From: Thiotrichales bacterium
Lineage (GTDB): Bacteria > Pseudomonadota > Gammaproteobacteria > J044
Assembly: GCA_024762895.1 (NCBI GenBank)
Contig: JANTGN010000141.1
Span: 1 to 6,977, forward strand
DNA: 6,977 nt
Reading direction: 5' to 3'
The translations under genes were made by a program, and so were the position numbers. Below the pieces are notes generated by a model. That model made no database searches. It was not told the origin of the DNA and worked only from the letters and a program-made list of their open reading frames with translations. Shown here one piece after another: positions 1 to 6,077 of this stretch; the first letter of the stretch is position 1; each line of letters starts with the position of its first letter.

Positions 1-37
1 GTTGGTGTATCTGTCGTCTTTGATCTTGTTCCGACAC
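1..37 (-). CDS. Possible 5' end of next operon gene (nusB expected by position)
   Basis: Immediately after the ribH stop (41-43), a GTG at 35-37 opens a minus-strand frame with no stop up to the window edge, reading MSEQDQRRQIHQ. In many gammaproteobacteria the gene after ribH is nusB, a transcription antitermination factor, and NusB proteins can have polar, basic N-termini. The sequence AAAGG lies directly against the GTG, which is too close for a normal ribosome binding site, so the start could lie outside the window. Twelve codons are too few to recognise a family. The gene name is only a guess from gene order. Confidence 0.25.
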   Translation of the reverse strand, partial: MSEQDQRRQIHQ

Positions 38-40
38 CCT

Positions 41-514
41 TTAGACCAGTTGCTTCAGAACGGACACCATCTCGACGGCACCCAGGGCTGCCTCGGCTCC
101 CTTGTTGCCGGCCTTGGTACCAGCTCGCTCAATTGACTGCTCAATCGTATCGGTCGTCAGAATGCCGTTGATGACGGGCAAGCCAAACTGAAGGGCCACC
201 TGGGAAAGTCCCTTGGCGCTCTCGTTGGCGACGATGTCGAAATGGGGTGTGGCACCACGAATCACCGCACCCAGGGCAATGATGGCATCGTAGTCACCCG
301 ACTGGGCCATGGCCTGCGCGGTCAATGGTATCTCAAAGGCCCCGGGGACGCGCACTACCGAAATATTGGATTCCTGTACTCCCTGGCGTTTCAGCGCATC
401 GATGGCACCGGCCACCAGGCTTTCAACGATAAAACCATTAAATCGGGCAACAACAATGCCGTAACGCGCATCTGCCTGGGTGAAATCACCGGCAATTTCA
501 GTTATTTGTGTCAT
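41..514 (-). CDS. ribH: 6,7-dimethyl-8-ribityllumazine synthase
   Basis: RibH condenses 5-amino-6-ribitylaminouracil with 3,4-dihydroxy-2-butanone 4-phosphate to form lumazine, the penultimate riboflavin step, in the cytoplasm, usually as a 60-subunit or pentameric shell. The 157-residue protein matches the family's usual length of about 155. Visible motifs are ARFNGFI near residue 23, VPGAFEIP for the substrate pocket, GAVIRGATPHFD with the catalytic-region histidine, and the C-terminal ERAGTKAGNKGAEAA block that is nearly identical to E. coli. The frame stays open to 628, but the ATG at 512-514 gives the family-like N-terminus MTQITEIAGDF and has a weak AGGT ribosome site six bases upstream. 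The longer version would overlap ribBA and begins with unrelated residues. An ATG at 527-529 is a less likely alternative without a ribosome site. It follows ribBA by 46 bases and is the last complete gene of the operon here. Confidence 0.96.
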   Translation of the reverse strand: MTQITEIAGDFTQADARYGIVVARFNGFIVESLVAGAIDALKRQGVQESNISVVRVPGAFEIPLTAQAMAQSGDYDAIIALGAVIRGATPHFDIVANESAKGLSQVALQFGLPVINGILTTDTIEQSIERAGTKAGNKGAEAALGAVEMVSVLKQLV

Positions 515-560
515 ATCAGTACCTGTCATCGAATCTAAGCAGTTTAACCCAGACGGGGCC

Positions 561-1673
561 TTACTCCCAGATGTAATCCACGACCTCGAGATCAAAACCA
601 CCCAGGCCATGGAAACGTTTGGGGGCACTCAGCAGCTTCATCTTGCGCACACCAAGATCATGCAGGATCTGGGCACCGATGCCATGGGTACGCAGGTCCG
701 CAGGCGCATCGGTTTTCTCGGCGCGTTCTTTTCCACTGGGTTTGAACTGAATTTCACGTAAACGGGTAAGCAGGTGGTCCTCACCTTCGGGCTTGCGCAG
801 GATCACGACGACGCCCTCACCCTCTTCACTGATGCGCTCAATGACATCACGCAGGGGCCATCCGCAGGCCGGGCTGACTGCCGGCAGGACATCGCACAGG
901 GTATTTTCCAGATGAACGCGCACCATGATCGGCTCATTCGCATTGATCTCGCCTTTGACCAGGGCAAAATGCGTACTCTTGTCGATCATGTCCTGATAGG
1001 CGTAGAGCTGGAACTGCCCATATGCCGTTTCAAACGGAGTTTCAACGACTCGACTGACAGTATGTTCGTTTTCGATGCGATATCGAATCAGATCTTCGAT
1101 AGTACCTATCTTGAGCCCATGCTCTTTGGAAAACTTCTCAAGATCATCCCTGCGCGCCATGGTGCCGTCTTCGTTCAGGATCTCGACGATTACGGCTGCG
1201 GGCTCTGATCCGGCAAGGCGGGCCAGGTCACAACCTGCCTCGGTATGCCCGGCACGGGTCAGCACACCGCCAGGCTGAGCCATTAATGGGAATATGTGAC
1301 CGGGCTGAACAATGTCCACCGCCTGGGCCGAAGGTGCCACAGCGGTTCGGACGGTATGGGCACGATCATAGGCAGAGATCCCGGTTGTGACACCTTCGGC
1401 CGCCTCTATGGAGACGGTAAAATTAGTACCATGTGCATCATTGGTATCACCGACCATCAGTGGTAGATTCAGCTGTCGGCATCGTTCCCGAGTCAGGGTG
1501 AGGCAGATCAGTCCACGACCATGGGTGGCCATAAAATTGATATCTTCGGGGCGAACATGGGAGGCCAGCATCAGCAGATCACCCTCGTTTTCACGGTCCT
1601 CATCGTCGACGATGATGACCATCCGGCCTGATTTCAGGTCTTCAAGGATTTCTTCTGTGCTGTTAAAGGTCAT
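561..1673 (-). CDS. ribBA: 3,4-dihydroxy-2-butanone 4-phosphate synthase with degenerate GTP cyclohydrolase II-like domain (RibBA family, RibBX type)
   Basis: The N-terminal RibB domain (about 1-202) converts ribulose 5-phosphate to 3,4-dihydroxy-2-butanone 4-phosphate, the four-carbon unit used by RibH. It is intact: the metal/substrate motif DDEDRENEGD lies at 23-32, ATHGRGLICL at 49-58, DRAHTVRTA at 103-111 and AGHTEAGCDLARLAG at 141-155. The C-terminal half (about 208-370) has the RibA fold pattern (VRVHLEN at 251-257, HGIGAQILHDLGVRKMKLL at 330-348). However, the three zinc cysteines of true GTP cyclohydrolase II (E. coli C54, C65, C67) align to N257, P268 and C270, and the EGRNIGL motif has become EGEDHLL (297-303). 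It therefore looks like the proteobacterial RibBX variant, active as RibB but not RibA. The start ATG has only a weak AAAGA ribosome site. It is separated from ribE by an unusually long gap. Confidence 0.95.
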   Translation of the reverse strand: MTFNSTEEILEDLKSGRMVIIVDDEDRENEGDLLMLASHVRPEDINFMATHGRGLICLTLTRERCRQLNLPLMVGDTNDAHGTNFTVSIEAAEGVTTGISAYDRAHTVRTAVAPSAQAVDIVQPGHIFPLMAQPGGVLTRAGHTEAGCDLARLAGSEPAAVIVEILNEDGTMARRDDLEKFSKEHGLKIGTIEDLIRYRIENEHTVSRVVETPFETAYGQFQLYAYQDMIDKSTHFALVKGEINANEPIMVRVHLENTLCDVLPAVSPACGWPLRDVIERISEEGEGVVVILRKPEGEDHLLTRLREIQFKPSGKERAEKTDAPADLRTHGIGAQILHDLGVRKMKLLSAPKRFHGLGGFDLEVVDYIWE

Positions 1674-1765
1674 GTCTTTTTATCGGTAGTATGAATTAGT
1701 TAATAGTAGCGTATTTACACTAAATCTTTAAATCTCAATAAGTTCGATAAGGTTTTTAATCCTTA
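1674..1765 (-). other. AT-rich 92-base gap upstream of ribBA, possible internal promoter
   Basis: This is the only sizeable break in the otherwise tight minus-strand operon. It is strongly AT-rich compared with the flanking genes. On the minus strand a TTGAGA box occurs at 1738-1733 and a TACTAT box at 1708-1703, but they are not spaced as a standard -35/-10 pair (24 bases apart), so an internal promoter is only a possibility. I do not see the conserved helices of an FMN riboswitch, for which the space is also short. A 5-bp inverted repeat (TAAGG/CCTTA, 1748-1765) right after the ribE stop lacks a T-run and is too weak to call a terminator. Confidence 0.25.
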
Positions 1766-2434
1766 CTATGACTTAGGTGTGACCAGCCCGGACTGTGCCA
1801 GCAGCGTCTCGGTAATGTGACTGGAACCCGTCTCCGCGGCCTGATCACCCAGTATCAGGCGTTCCAGGTAGCGCGCAATCAGATCCACTTCCAGATTTAC
1901 CCGGGATCCGGCACGGTAGTGCCTGATGGTGGTTTCTTCAAGGGTATGAGGCACAATGGTCAGGGTAAACTGAGCCCCATCGACGGCATTCACGGTCAGG
2001 CTGACCCCATCAACACAGATCGACCCCTTGATCGCGATATAGCGCGCCAGTTCAGACGGAGCCTCGATATCAAAATAGATCGACTGCCCATCCTCTCTTC
2101 GATTCAGCACCTGACCGACACCATCGACATGACCGCTAACCAGGTGTCCACCGAGGCGGGTATTCAGGGTGAGTGCCTTTTCGAGGTTGACCTCACTGCC
2201 CTGCCCCAGATCGCCGAGGCTGGTGCGGAGCAGGGTCTCGCTGGAGACATCGGCAACAAAATGATCCGACCCAAACTCAACGACGGTCAGGCAGACGCCA
2301 TTGACAGCTATACTGTCACCGAGGGCAACATCACTCATATCGAGCTTGCCAGTGCTGATCCGCAAACGCGCATCGGTTCCCTGCCGCTTAAGCTCGGCAA
2401 TATTACCCACAGACTGAATGATTCCGGTAAACAT
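1766..2434 (-). CDS. ribE: Riboflavin synthase (alpha chain)
   Basis: RibE dismutates two molecules of 6,7-dimethyl-8-ribityllumazine into riboflavin and the pyrimidine that RibH reuses. It acts as a cytoplasmic homotrimer (the E. coli gene is called ribC or ribE). The 222 residues show the expected internal duplication. Barrel 1 has MFTGIIQSVG at 1-10, GDSIAVNGVCLTV at 39-51 and ETLLRTSLG at 66-74. The linker and barrel 2 have GGHLVSGHVDGVG at 95-107, GSICVDGVSLTV at 137-148 and NLEVDLIARYLERL at 180-193. About 25 polar residues follow the last conserved block, making the tail slightly longer than in E. coli (213 residues). The ATG sits 6 bases after the preceding stop, and a strong GGAGG (2446-2450) lies 11 bases upstream inside the end of the protease-like gene. 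This suggests coupled translation with that gene. Confidence 0.97.
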   Translation of the reverse strand: MFTGIIQSVGNIAELKRQGTDARLRISTGKLDMSDVALGDSIAVNGVCLTVVEFGSDHFVADVSSETLLRTSLGDLGQGSEVNLEKALTLNTRLGGHLVSGHVDGVGQVLNRREDGQSIYFDIEAPSELARYIAIKGSICVDGVSLTVNAVDGAQFTLTIVPHTLEETTIRHYRAGSRVNLEVDLIARYLERLILGDQAAETGSSHITETLLAQSGLVTPKS

Positions 2435-2440
2435 GGTATC

Positions 2441-3013
2441 TCAGGCCTCCAATAAAATGACCGTATAAAGGCTCATAGGCAGAGACGATGCATTATTGAA
2501 CTCAGCACCAGCCTCAACGCCAGACCGGGCTATGGATTCTGCACTATCCAGCCGGTCATACAGGGCATGCATGGCGCCCAGGGCATACTCGGCCCCAGAA
2601 CCTATAGCCCAGTAACGCGTGTATTCAAAGACTTCTCGCAGGGAATACACACCGAACAGCCCCTGAGGATTAATGATCAGGGCATCGATCCTGGAGGATT
2701 CGTAGGCATCCTCTTCATCTTCCTTGGGATTCAGATAATACTCATCTTTCAGCCGGGGATGCAGGGATCTAAAGGTCTCGAAAATGCTGGCACGACTGGA
2801 CAGGTCATAATCGGCACCCTGGGCAAAGATACTCTGAAACACCTGTAGATGCGCTGCACTGCCGACCACGCCCAGGTAATTATCCCCATAAGGATGAATC
2901 TTGTCATAGGCGGCGTCATAGTCCGCCGCCAGACGCGTATCCCCAAAACTGGTCAGGCTGTCGGCGGCAATACAGACCTGATTACCCTTGCGTACGGCAA
3001 CGATTGTGGACAC
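2441..3013 (-). CDS. Proteasome-type Ntn-hydrolase, HslV/BPH-like peptidase
   Basis: This 190-residue protein has the signature of a proteasome beta-subunit fold. After Met removal the N-terminus is STIVAVRKGNQVCIAADS, which lines up without gaps with HslV TTIVSVRRNGQVVIAGDG. That puts Ser1 at the nucleophile position and Asp17 at the conserved acid. Lys37 of YDKIH probably corresponds to HslV Lys33 after a four-residue insertion. AIGSGAEYALGAMHAL (136-151 with Met) matches the HslV GSG stretch, and SGVEAG (164-169) the late helix. It is longer than HslV (about 175), chiefly through an acidic stretch KEDEEDAYESS (97-107). The family could be BPH, the proteasome homologue described mainly from betaproteobacteria, or a divergent HslV; Anbu is larger and fits less well. 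No HslU-like unfoldase is nearby. The start is GTG, overlapping the ribD stop by one base (TAGTG), with AGGAG 8 bases upstream. Substrate and role are unknown. Confidence 0.88.
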   Translation of the reverse strand: MSTIVAVRKGNQVCIAADSLTSFGDTRLAADYDAAYDKIHPYGDNYLGVVGSAAHLQVFQSIFAQGADYDLSSRASIFETFRSLHPRLKDEYYLNPKEDEEDAYESSRIDALIINPQGLFGVYSLREVFEYTRYWAIGSGAEYALGAMHALYDRLDSAESIARSGVEAGAEFNNASSLPMSLYTVILLEA

Positions 3014-4143
3014 TAATAACTCTCCTGTTGCAGCGGACAGGCGGTAATACGCCAGTCTTCACCGACGGCCCGGATATCGCTAATCCTGACGGGTCTGCGA
3101 TCAGCCATGGATTCCAGCCCTGGCAGTTTGAACAGTCCCCTGCCTTCGTCGCCCATCAAATGGCCCGCCATATAGATGACCAGTTCATCAACCAGGTTCT
3201 GTGCCAGTAGTGTGCCGCAGAGCCTGGCACCGGCCTCCACATGGATCTCGTTGACTTCTCGCTGAGCCAGCTCTTTCATAAGTGCCCGTAGGTCAACCCG
3301 GTCATCGTCGCCTGGCAGCTCCAGTATCTCTGCCCCTGCCTGCTCCAGCGATGCTTTATTCGCTGTCTTCGCGGTATGGGACACGATCAGGGTCTTACCC
3401 TCGAGCCCCATCATTTTTGCCGTTACCGAGGTTCTTAACTGTGAATCAAGCACAACGCGCAGGGGTTGTAATACCGGGCCATCAATGCCCAGCTCATCGG
3501 CGGTCAGACGCACATTCATCGAAGGATCATCGGCCAGCACCGTACCGCTACCCGTCAGGAGCGCCTCACTGCGTGCACGCAGGAACTGCACATCTCTTCT
3601 GGCCGCCTCTCCGGTAATCCACCGACTCTCTCCGGAGGCCATGGCCGTACGGCCATCCAGGCTCATGGCCATCTTGATGCGCACCCAGGGCAGACCCTGG
3701 GTCATACGTTTAATAAAGCCGGGATTAATCTGTTCGGCCTGGTCCTGCATCAGGCCCGACTCGGTTTGAATACCCGCTGCCTGAAGACGTTTCAGGCCTT
3801 CTCCAGCCACCAGGGGATTAGGGTCCTTCATGGCTGCGACTACCCGGCTCACTCCTGCCGCCACTAGGGCATCGGCGCAGGGGGGTGTCTTGCCATGGTG
3901 ACTGCAGGGTTCCAGGGTCACATAGGCCGTGGCCCCTTTTGCGCGTTCACCGGCGGCGTTGAGCGCATGGATTTCGGCATGAGGGCCGCCTGCGCGGATA
4001 TGATAGCCCTCGCCTATACACTCACCATCGGCAACGATGACGCAACCGACCCGGGGATTGGGGTGCGTGGAATAAAGGCCCCGTCGAGCCAGCTCCAGGG
4101 CGCGTGCCATGAAACGATGGTCATCGGCTGAGAATGATGGCAT
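3013..4143 (-). CDS. ribD: Bifunctional riboflavin biosynthesis deaminase/reductase RibD
   Basis: RibD performs two successive steps: deamination of 2,5-diamino-6-ribosylamino-4-pyrimidinone 5'-phosphate, then NADPH-dependent reduction of the ribose side chain. The 376 residues contain both domains. The zinc deaminase domain (about 1-147) has HPNPRVGCVIV at 27-37, the proton-shuttling HAE at 55-57, and the zinc cysteines in PCSHHGKTPPC (C80, C89). The reductase domain (about 152-370) has RIKMAMSLDGRTA at 155-167, SRWITG at 173-178 and TGSGTVLADDPSMNVR at 197-212. E. coli RibD is 367 residues. The ATG is 5 bases after the nrdR stop with no clear ribosome binding site, so translation probably depends on ribosomes finishing nrdR. 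The 3' end carries the ribosome site of the next gene and overlaps it by one base. Confidence 0.97.
   Translation of the reverse strand: MPSFSADDHRFMARALELARRGLYSTHPNPRVGCVIVADGECIGEGYHIRAGGPHAEIHALNAAGERAKGATAYVTLEPCSHHGKTPPCADALVAAGVSRVVAAMKDPNPLVAGEGLKRLQAAGIQTESGLMQDQAEQINPGFIKRMTQGLPWVRIKMAMSLDGRTAMASGESRWITGEAARRDVQFLRARSEALLTGSGTVLADDPSMNVRLTADELGIDGPVLQPLRVVLDSQLRTSVTAKMMGLEGKTLIVSHTAKTANKASLEQAGAEILELPGDDDRVDLRALMKELAQREVNEIHVEAGARLCGTLLAQNLVDELVIYMAGHLMGDEGRGLFKLPGLESMADRRPVRISDIRAVGEDWRITACPLQQESY
3022..3026 (-). promoter_or_regulatory. Ribosome binding site deciding the GTG start of the protease-like gene
   Basis: AGGAG lies on the minus strand inside the last codons of ribD, 8 bases before the GTG at 3011-3013. 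The site supports this unusual start codon. It also fixes serine as residue 1 of the mature protein, exactly where HslV and proteasome beta subunits place their N-terminal nucleophile. Confidence 0.75.
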
Positions 4144-4148
4144 GAAGA

Positions 4149-4646
4149 TTATTCGGTAATCAGTGGCATCTGGCTCTTGCGCATCTCAGGGGTGAGATCC
4201 TTTTCCAGTCGCTCAATGAGTTCACGAAAGGCGTCCACATCTTCAAAACTGAGATACACCGAGGCGAATCGAATGTACGCCACGTGATCCAGTGCATGGA
4301 GCTCGTCCATGACCCAGTCACCCAGGCGACGGGATTCTATCTCCCGCTCGCCCTGAGCCAGCAACTTATGACGAATGCGGTTAATGGCATCTTCCACGCG
4401 ATCGGTTTCTACGGGGCGTTTTTCCAGGGCATGCAACATACCCCTGCGCAGCTTTTCAATATCAAAGGGTTCTCGCTTGCCATCGCTTTTGACTACCCGT
4501 GGCAGGTTAAGCTCAGCAGTCTCATAGGTCGTAAATCGTTCGCTGCAGGACAGGCATTCGCGTCGACGACGCACCTGGCCACCCTCGTTGGCCAGGCGTG
4601 AATCGATGACCTTGGTATCCTGTGCTCCGCAGAATGGGCAACGCAT
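4149..4646 (-). CDS. nrdR: Transcriptional regulator NrdR (ribonucleotide reductase repressor)
   Basis: NrdR is a cytoplasmic DNA-binding repressor of ribonucleotide reductase genes that senses ATP/dATP through an ATP-cone domain. The 165 residues show the zinc ribbon CPFC (3-6) and CLSC (31-34), separated by the basic DNA-binding stretch QVRRRREC. The ATP-cone covers about 49-139 (PRVVKSDGKREPFDIEKLRRGM, then the VAYIRFASVY helix at 122-131). It is slightly longer than E. coli NrdR (149), through a C-terminal tail ending PLITE. The gene starts 9 bases after the glyA stop, with an AAGG ribosome site overlapping that stop (TAAGG), so it appears to be cotranscribed and coupled. The glyA-nrdR-ribD neighbourhood is common in gammaproteobacteria. 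I saw no obvious NrdR-box pair upstream of glyA. Confidence 0.97.
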   Translation of the reverse strand: MRCPFCGAQDTKVIDSRLANEGGQVRRRRECLSCSERFTTYETAELNLPRVVKSDGKREPFDIEKLRRGMLHALEKRPVETDRVEDAINRIRHKLLAQGEREIESRRLGDWVMDELHALDHVAYIRFASVYLSFEDVDAFRELIERLEKDLTPEMRKSQMPLITE

Positions 4647-4655
4647 GGCTAAACC

Positions 4656-5921
4656 TTATTCCGCCTCTAGCCCGTAAACCGGCAGGCGGGCACAGATATC
4701 CAGCACCTGCTGCTTGACTCGATCGATAGTGTCCTGGTTATTGACCTCATCCAGGATATCGGCAATCCAGCCAGCCAGTTCACGTGAGTCGGCCTCGGTG
4801 AACCCACGGGTGGTAATCGCCGGTGTTCCAATGCGTATACCGCTGGTCACAAACGGTGACTGGGGATCGTTTGGCACGGCATTTTTATTGACCGTGATGT
4901 TGGCGTTGCCCAGCGCGGCATCGGCCTCTTTCCCGGTCAGTCCCTTGTCAATCAGGTCCACCAGGAACAGATGGTTATCGGTTCCACCGGAAACAATCTT
5001 GTAGCCTCGGCCAATCAGGGTATCTGCCATCGCACGGGCATTAACGACTACCTGTTTCTGATAGGCCCTGTATTCCGGCTCCATGGCCTCCTTGAAGGCC
5101 ACCGCCTTGGCAGCGATCACATGCATCAATGGACCGCCCTGAATACCGGGAAAGATCGAGGAATTGAATTTCTTTTCCAGGTCGGGATTTGACCTGGCCA
5201 GGATAATACCGCCGCGAGGACCGCGCAGGGTCTTATGGGTGGTAGAGGTAGTAACATCGGCAATCTGTACCGGATTGGGATACTCGCCGGCCGCCACAAG
5301 ACCCGCAACGTGGGCCATATCGACCATCAGGTAGGCACCAACCTTGTCGGCAATATCCCTGAATCGCTGCCAGTCAACCACACGGGAGTAGGCAGAAAAT
5401 CCGGCCACGATCATCTTTGGCTTATGCTCATCCGCCAGTGCCTCGACCTGGTCGTAATCAATTTCTCCAGTTTCTGGATTGAGGCCATACTGAACGGCGT
5501 GATAGATCTTGCCCGAGAAATTGACCTTGGAACCGTGGGTCAGGTGACCTCCATCGGCGAGGCTCATACCCAATACGGTGTCGCCCGGCTCGAGCAGGGC
5601 CATATAAACGGCGGCATTCGCCTGCGATCCGGAATGTGGCTGCACATTGGCATAGTCGGCACCAAAGAGCTCCTTAATGCGGTCGATGGCGAGCTGCTCG
5701 GCGATATCGACATTCTCACAACCGCCGTAATAACGCTTATGGGGATAACCTTCGGCGTACTTGTTCGTCAGCACGGAACCCTGGGCCTCCATCACACGGG
5801 GGCTGGCATAGTTTTCGGAGGCAATCAGTTCGATATGCTCTTCCTGACGGCGGGCCTCGCTCTCGATGGCCTGCCATAATTCGTCATCATAACCCGCAAT
5901 ACCCATGTGTATGGAAAACAT
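4656..5921 (-). CDS. glyA: Serine hydroxymethyltransferase
   Basis: GlyA interconverts serine and glycine with tetrahydrofolate, the main source of glycine and one-carbon units, as a PLP-dependent cytoplasmic enzyme. The 421 residues align along the full length with E. coli GlyA (417). Landmarks are ELIASENYASPRV (31-43), YAEGYPHKRYYGG (55-67), the phosphate-binding SGSQ (97-100), the PLP-stacking H126, D201/H204 in VDMAHVAG, and the Schiff-base K230 in TTSTTHKTLRGPRGG. The first His of the usual HGGHLTHG is Asp123 here; that position varies in the family. The start at 5919-5921 is favoured over an internal ATG at 5904-5906 because GGGAG lies six bases upstream. It heads the minus-strand transcription unit, about 30 bases downstream of a probable sigma70 promoter. 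Confidence 0.98.
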   Translation of the reverse strand: MFSIHMGIAGYDDELWQAIESEARRQEEHIELIASENYASPRVMEAQGSVLTNKYAEGYPHKRYYGGCENVDIAEQLAIDRIKELFGADYANVQPHSGSQANAAVYMALLEPGDTVLGMSLADGGHLTHGSKVNFSGKIYHAVQYGLNPETGEIDYDQVEALADEHKPKMIVAGFSAYSRVVDWQRFRDIADKVGAYLMVDMAHVAGLVAAGEYPNPVQIADVTTSTTHKTLRGPRGGIILARSNPDLEKKFNSSIFPGIQGGPLMHVIAAKAVAFKEAMEPEYRAYQKQVVVNARAMADTLIGRGYKIVSGGTDNHLFLVDLIDKGLTGKEADAALGNANITVNKNAVPNDPQSPFVTSGIRIGTPAITTRGFTEADSRELAGWIADILDEVNNQDTIDRVKQQVLDICARLPVYGLEAE

Positions 5922-5959
5922 GCTTAACTCCCGGCACTCAAATACTCAGAAAGCCGAGC

Positions 5960-5985
5960 ATTATACCTGAGTTGGGGTATTTCAA
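5960..5985 (-). promoter_or_regulatory. Probable sigma70 promoter for glyA and the downstream operon
   Basis: On the minus strand a perfect TATAAT lies at 5965-5960, placing a start of transcription near 5953 and giving a leader of roughly 30 bases before the glyA ATG. A TTGAAA box at 5985-5980 matches the -35 consensus at 5 of 6 positions, but the 14-base spacer is shorter than the usual 16-18. The pair may work with an activator, or the real -35 may be a weaker sequence slightly further upstream. An imperfect dyad GTTG-N8-CAAC (5971-5986) covers the -35/spacer region and might be an operator, although its arms are short. Confidence 0.55.
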
Positions 5986-6032
5986 CAGCGCAAACACTAC
6001 ATTTTGTGGCAATAGGCGTTTGTAATTTATGT

Positions 6033-6041
6033 TGCTAGAAT
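6033..6041 (+). promoter_or_regulatory. Extended -10 promoter for the outer-membrane protein gene
   Basis: TGCTAGAAT fits the extended -10 pattern TGnTATAAT with one mismatch in the hexamer. It lies 36 bases before the ATG at 6078, giving a predicted transcript start near 6048 and a short leader. No good -35 box is present at the standard distance, which is typical for extended -10 promoters. It is divergent from, and about 70 bases away from, the glyA -10 box. Confidence 0.5.
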
Positions 6042-6077
6042 GAAGTCTGTCGAACAATAAACACCCAAGGGAAGATC

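Noticed and set aside
515..628. Longer open frame extending ribH upstream to 628 (195 residues)
   Set aside because: The extra 38 residues do not resemble RibH and would overlap the end of ribBA by 68 bases. The ATG at 512-514 gives the normal family length.
1748..1765. Inverted repeat TAAGG/CCTTA after the ribE stop as a terminator
   Set aside because: The stem is only 5 bp, AT-rich, with an 8-base loop and no T-run following on the minus strand.
1817..2455. Large plus-strand open frame opposite ribE (212 codons)
   Set aside because: It mirrors a strongly conserved riboflavin synthase on the other strand and its product shows no recognisable domain, so it is a shadow frame.
5544..5573. Asp123 in GlyA where E. 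coli has His (HGGHLTHG) as a loss of function
   Set aside because: The PLP-stacking His is the next one (H126), which is kept, as are K230, D201 and H204. The varied position is not catalytic, so the enzyme should be active.
5235..5879. Large plus-strand open frame opposite glyA (214 codons)
   Set aside because: It lies entirely antisense to the conserved glyA coding sequence and its composition reflects complementary codons, not a protein family.
5925..5965. Hairpin that could hide the glyA ribosome site (GCTCGGC with GCCGGGAGT)
   Set aside because: The left arm lies at or upstream of the predicted transcript start, so most of it would not be in the mRNA; the pairing also needs a two-base bulge and a 17-base loop.
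5985..6022. CGCAAAC and GCGTTTG half-sites resembling a PurR operator
   Set aside because: The two motifs are about 20 bases apart and are not arranged as the compact 16-base PurR palindrome.
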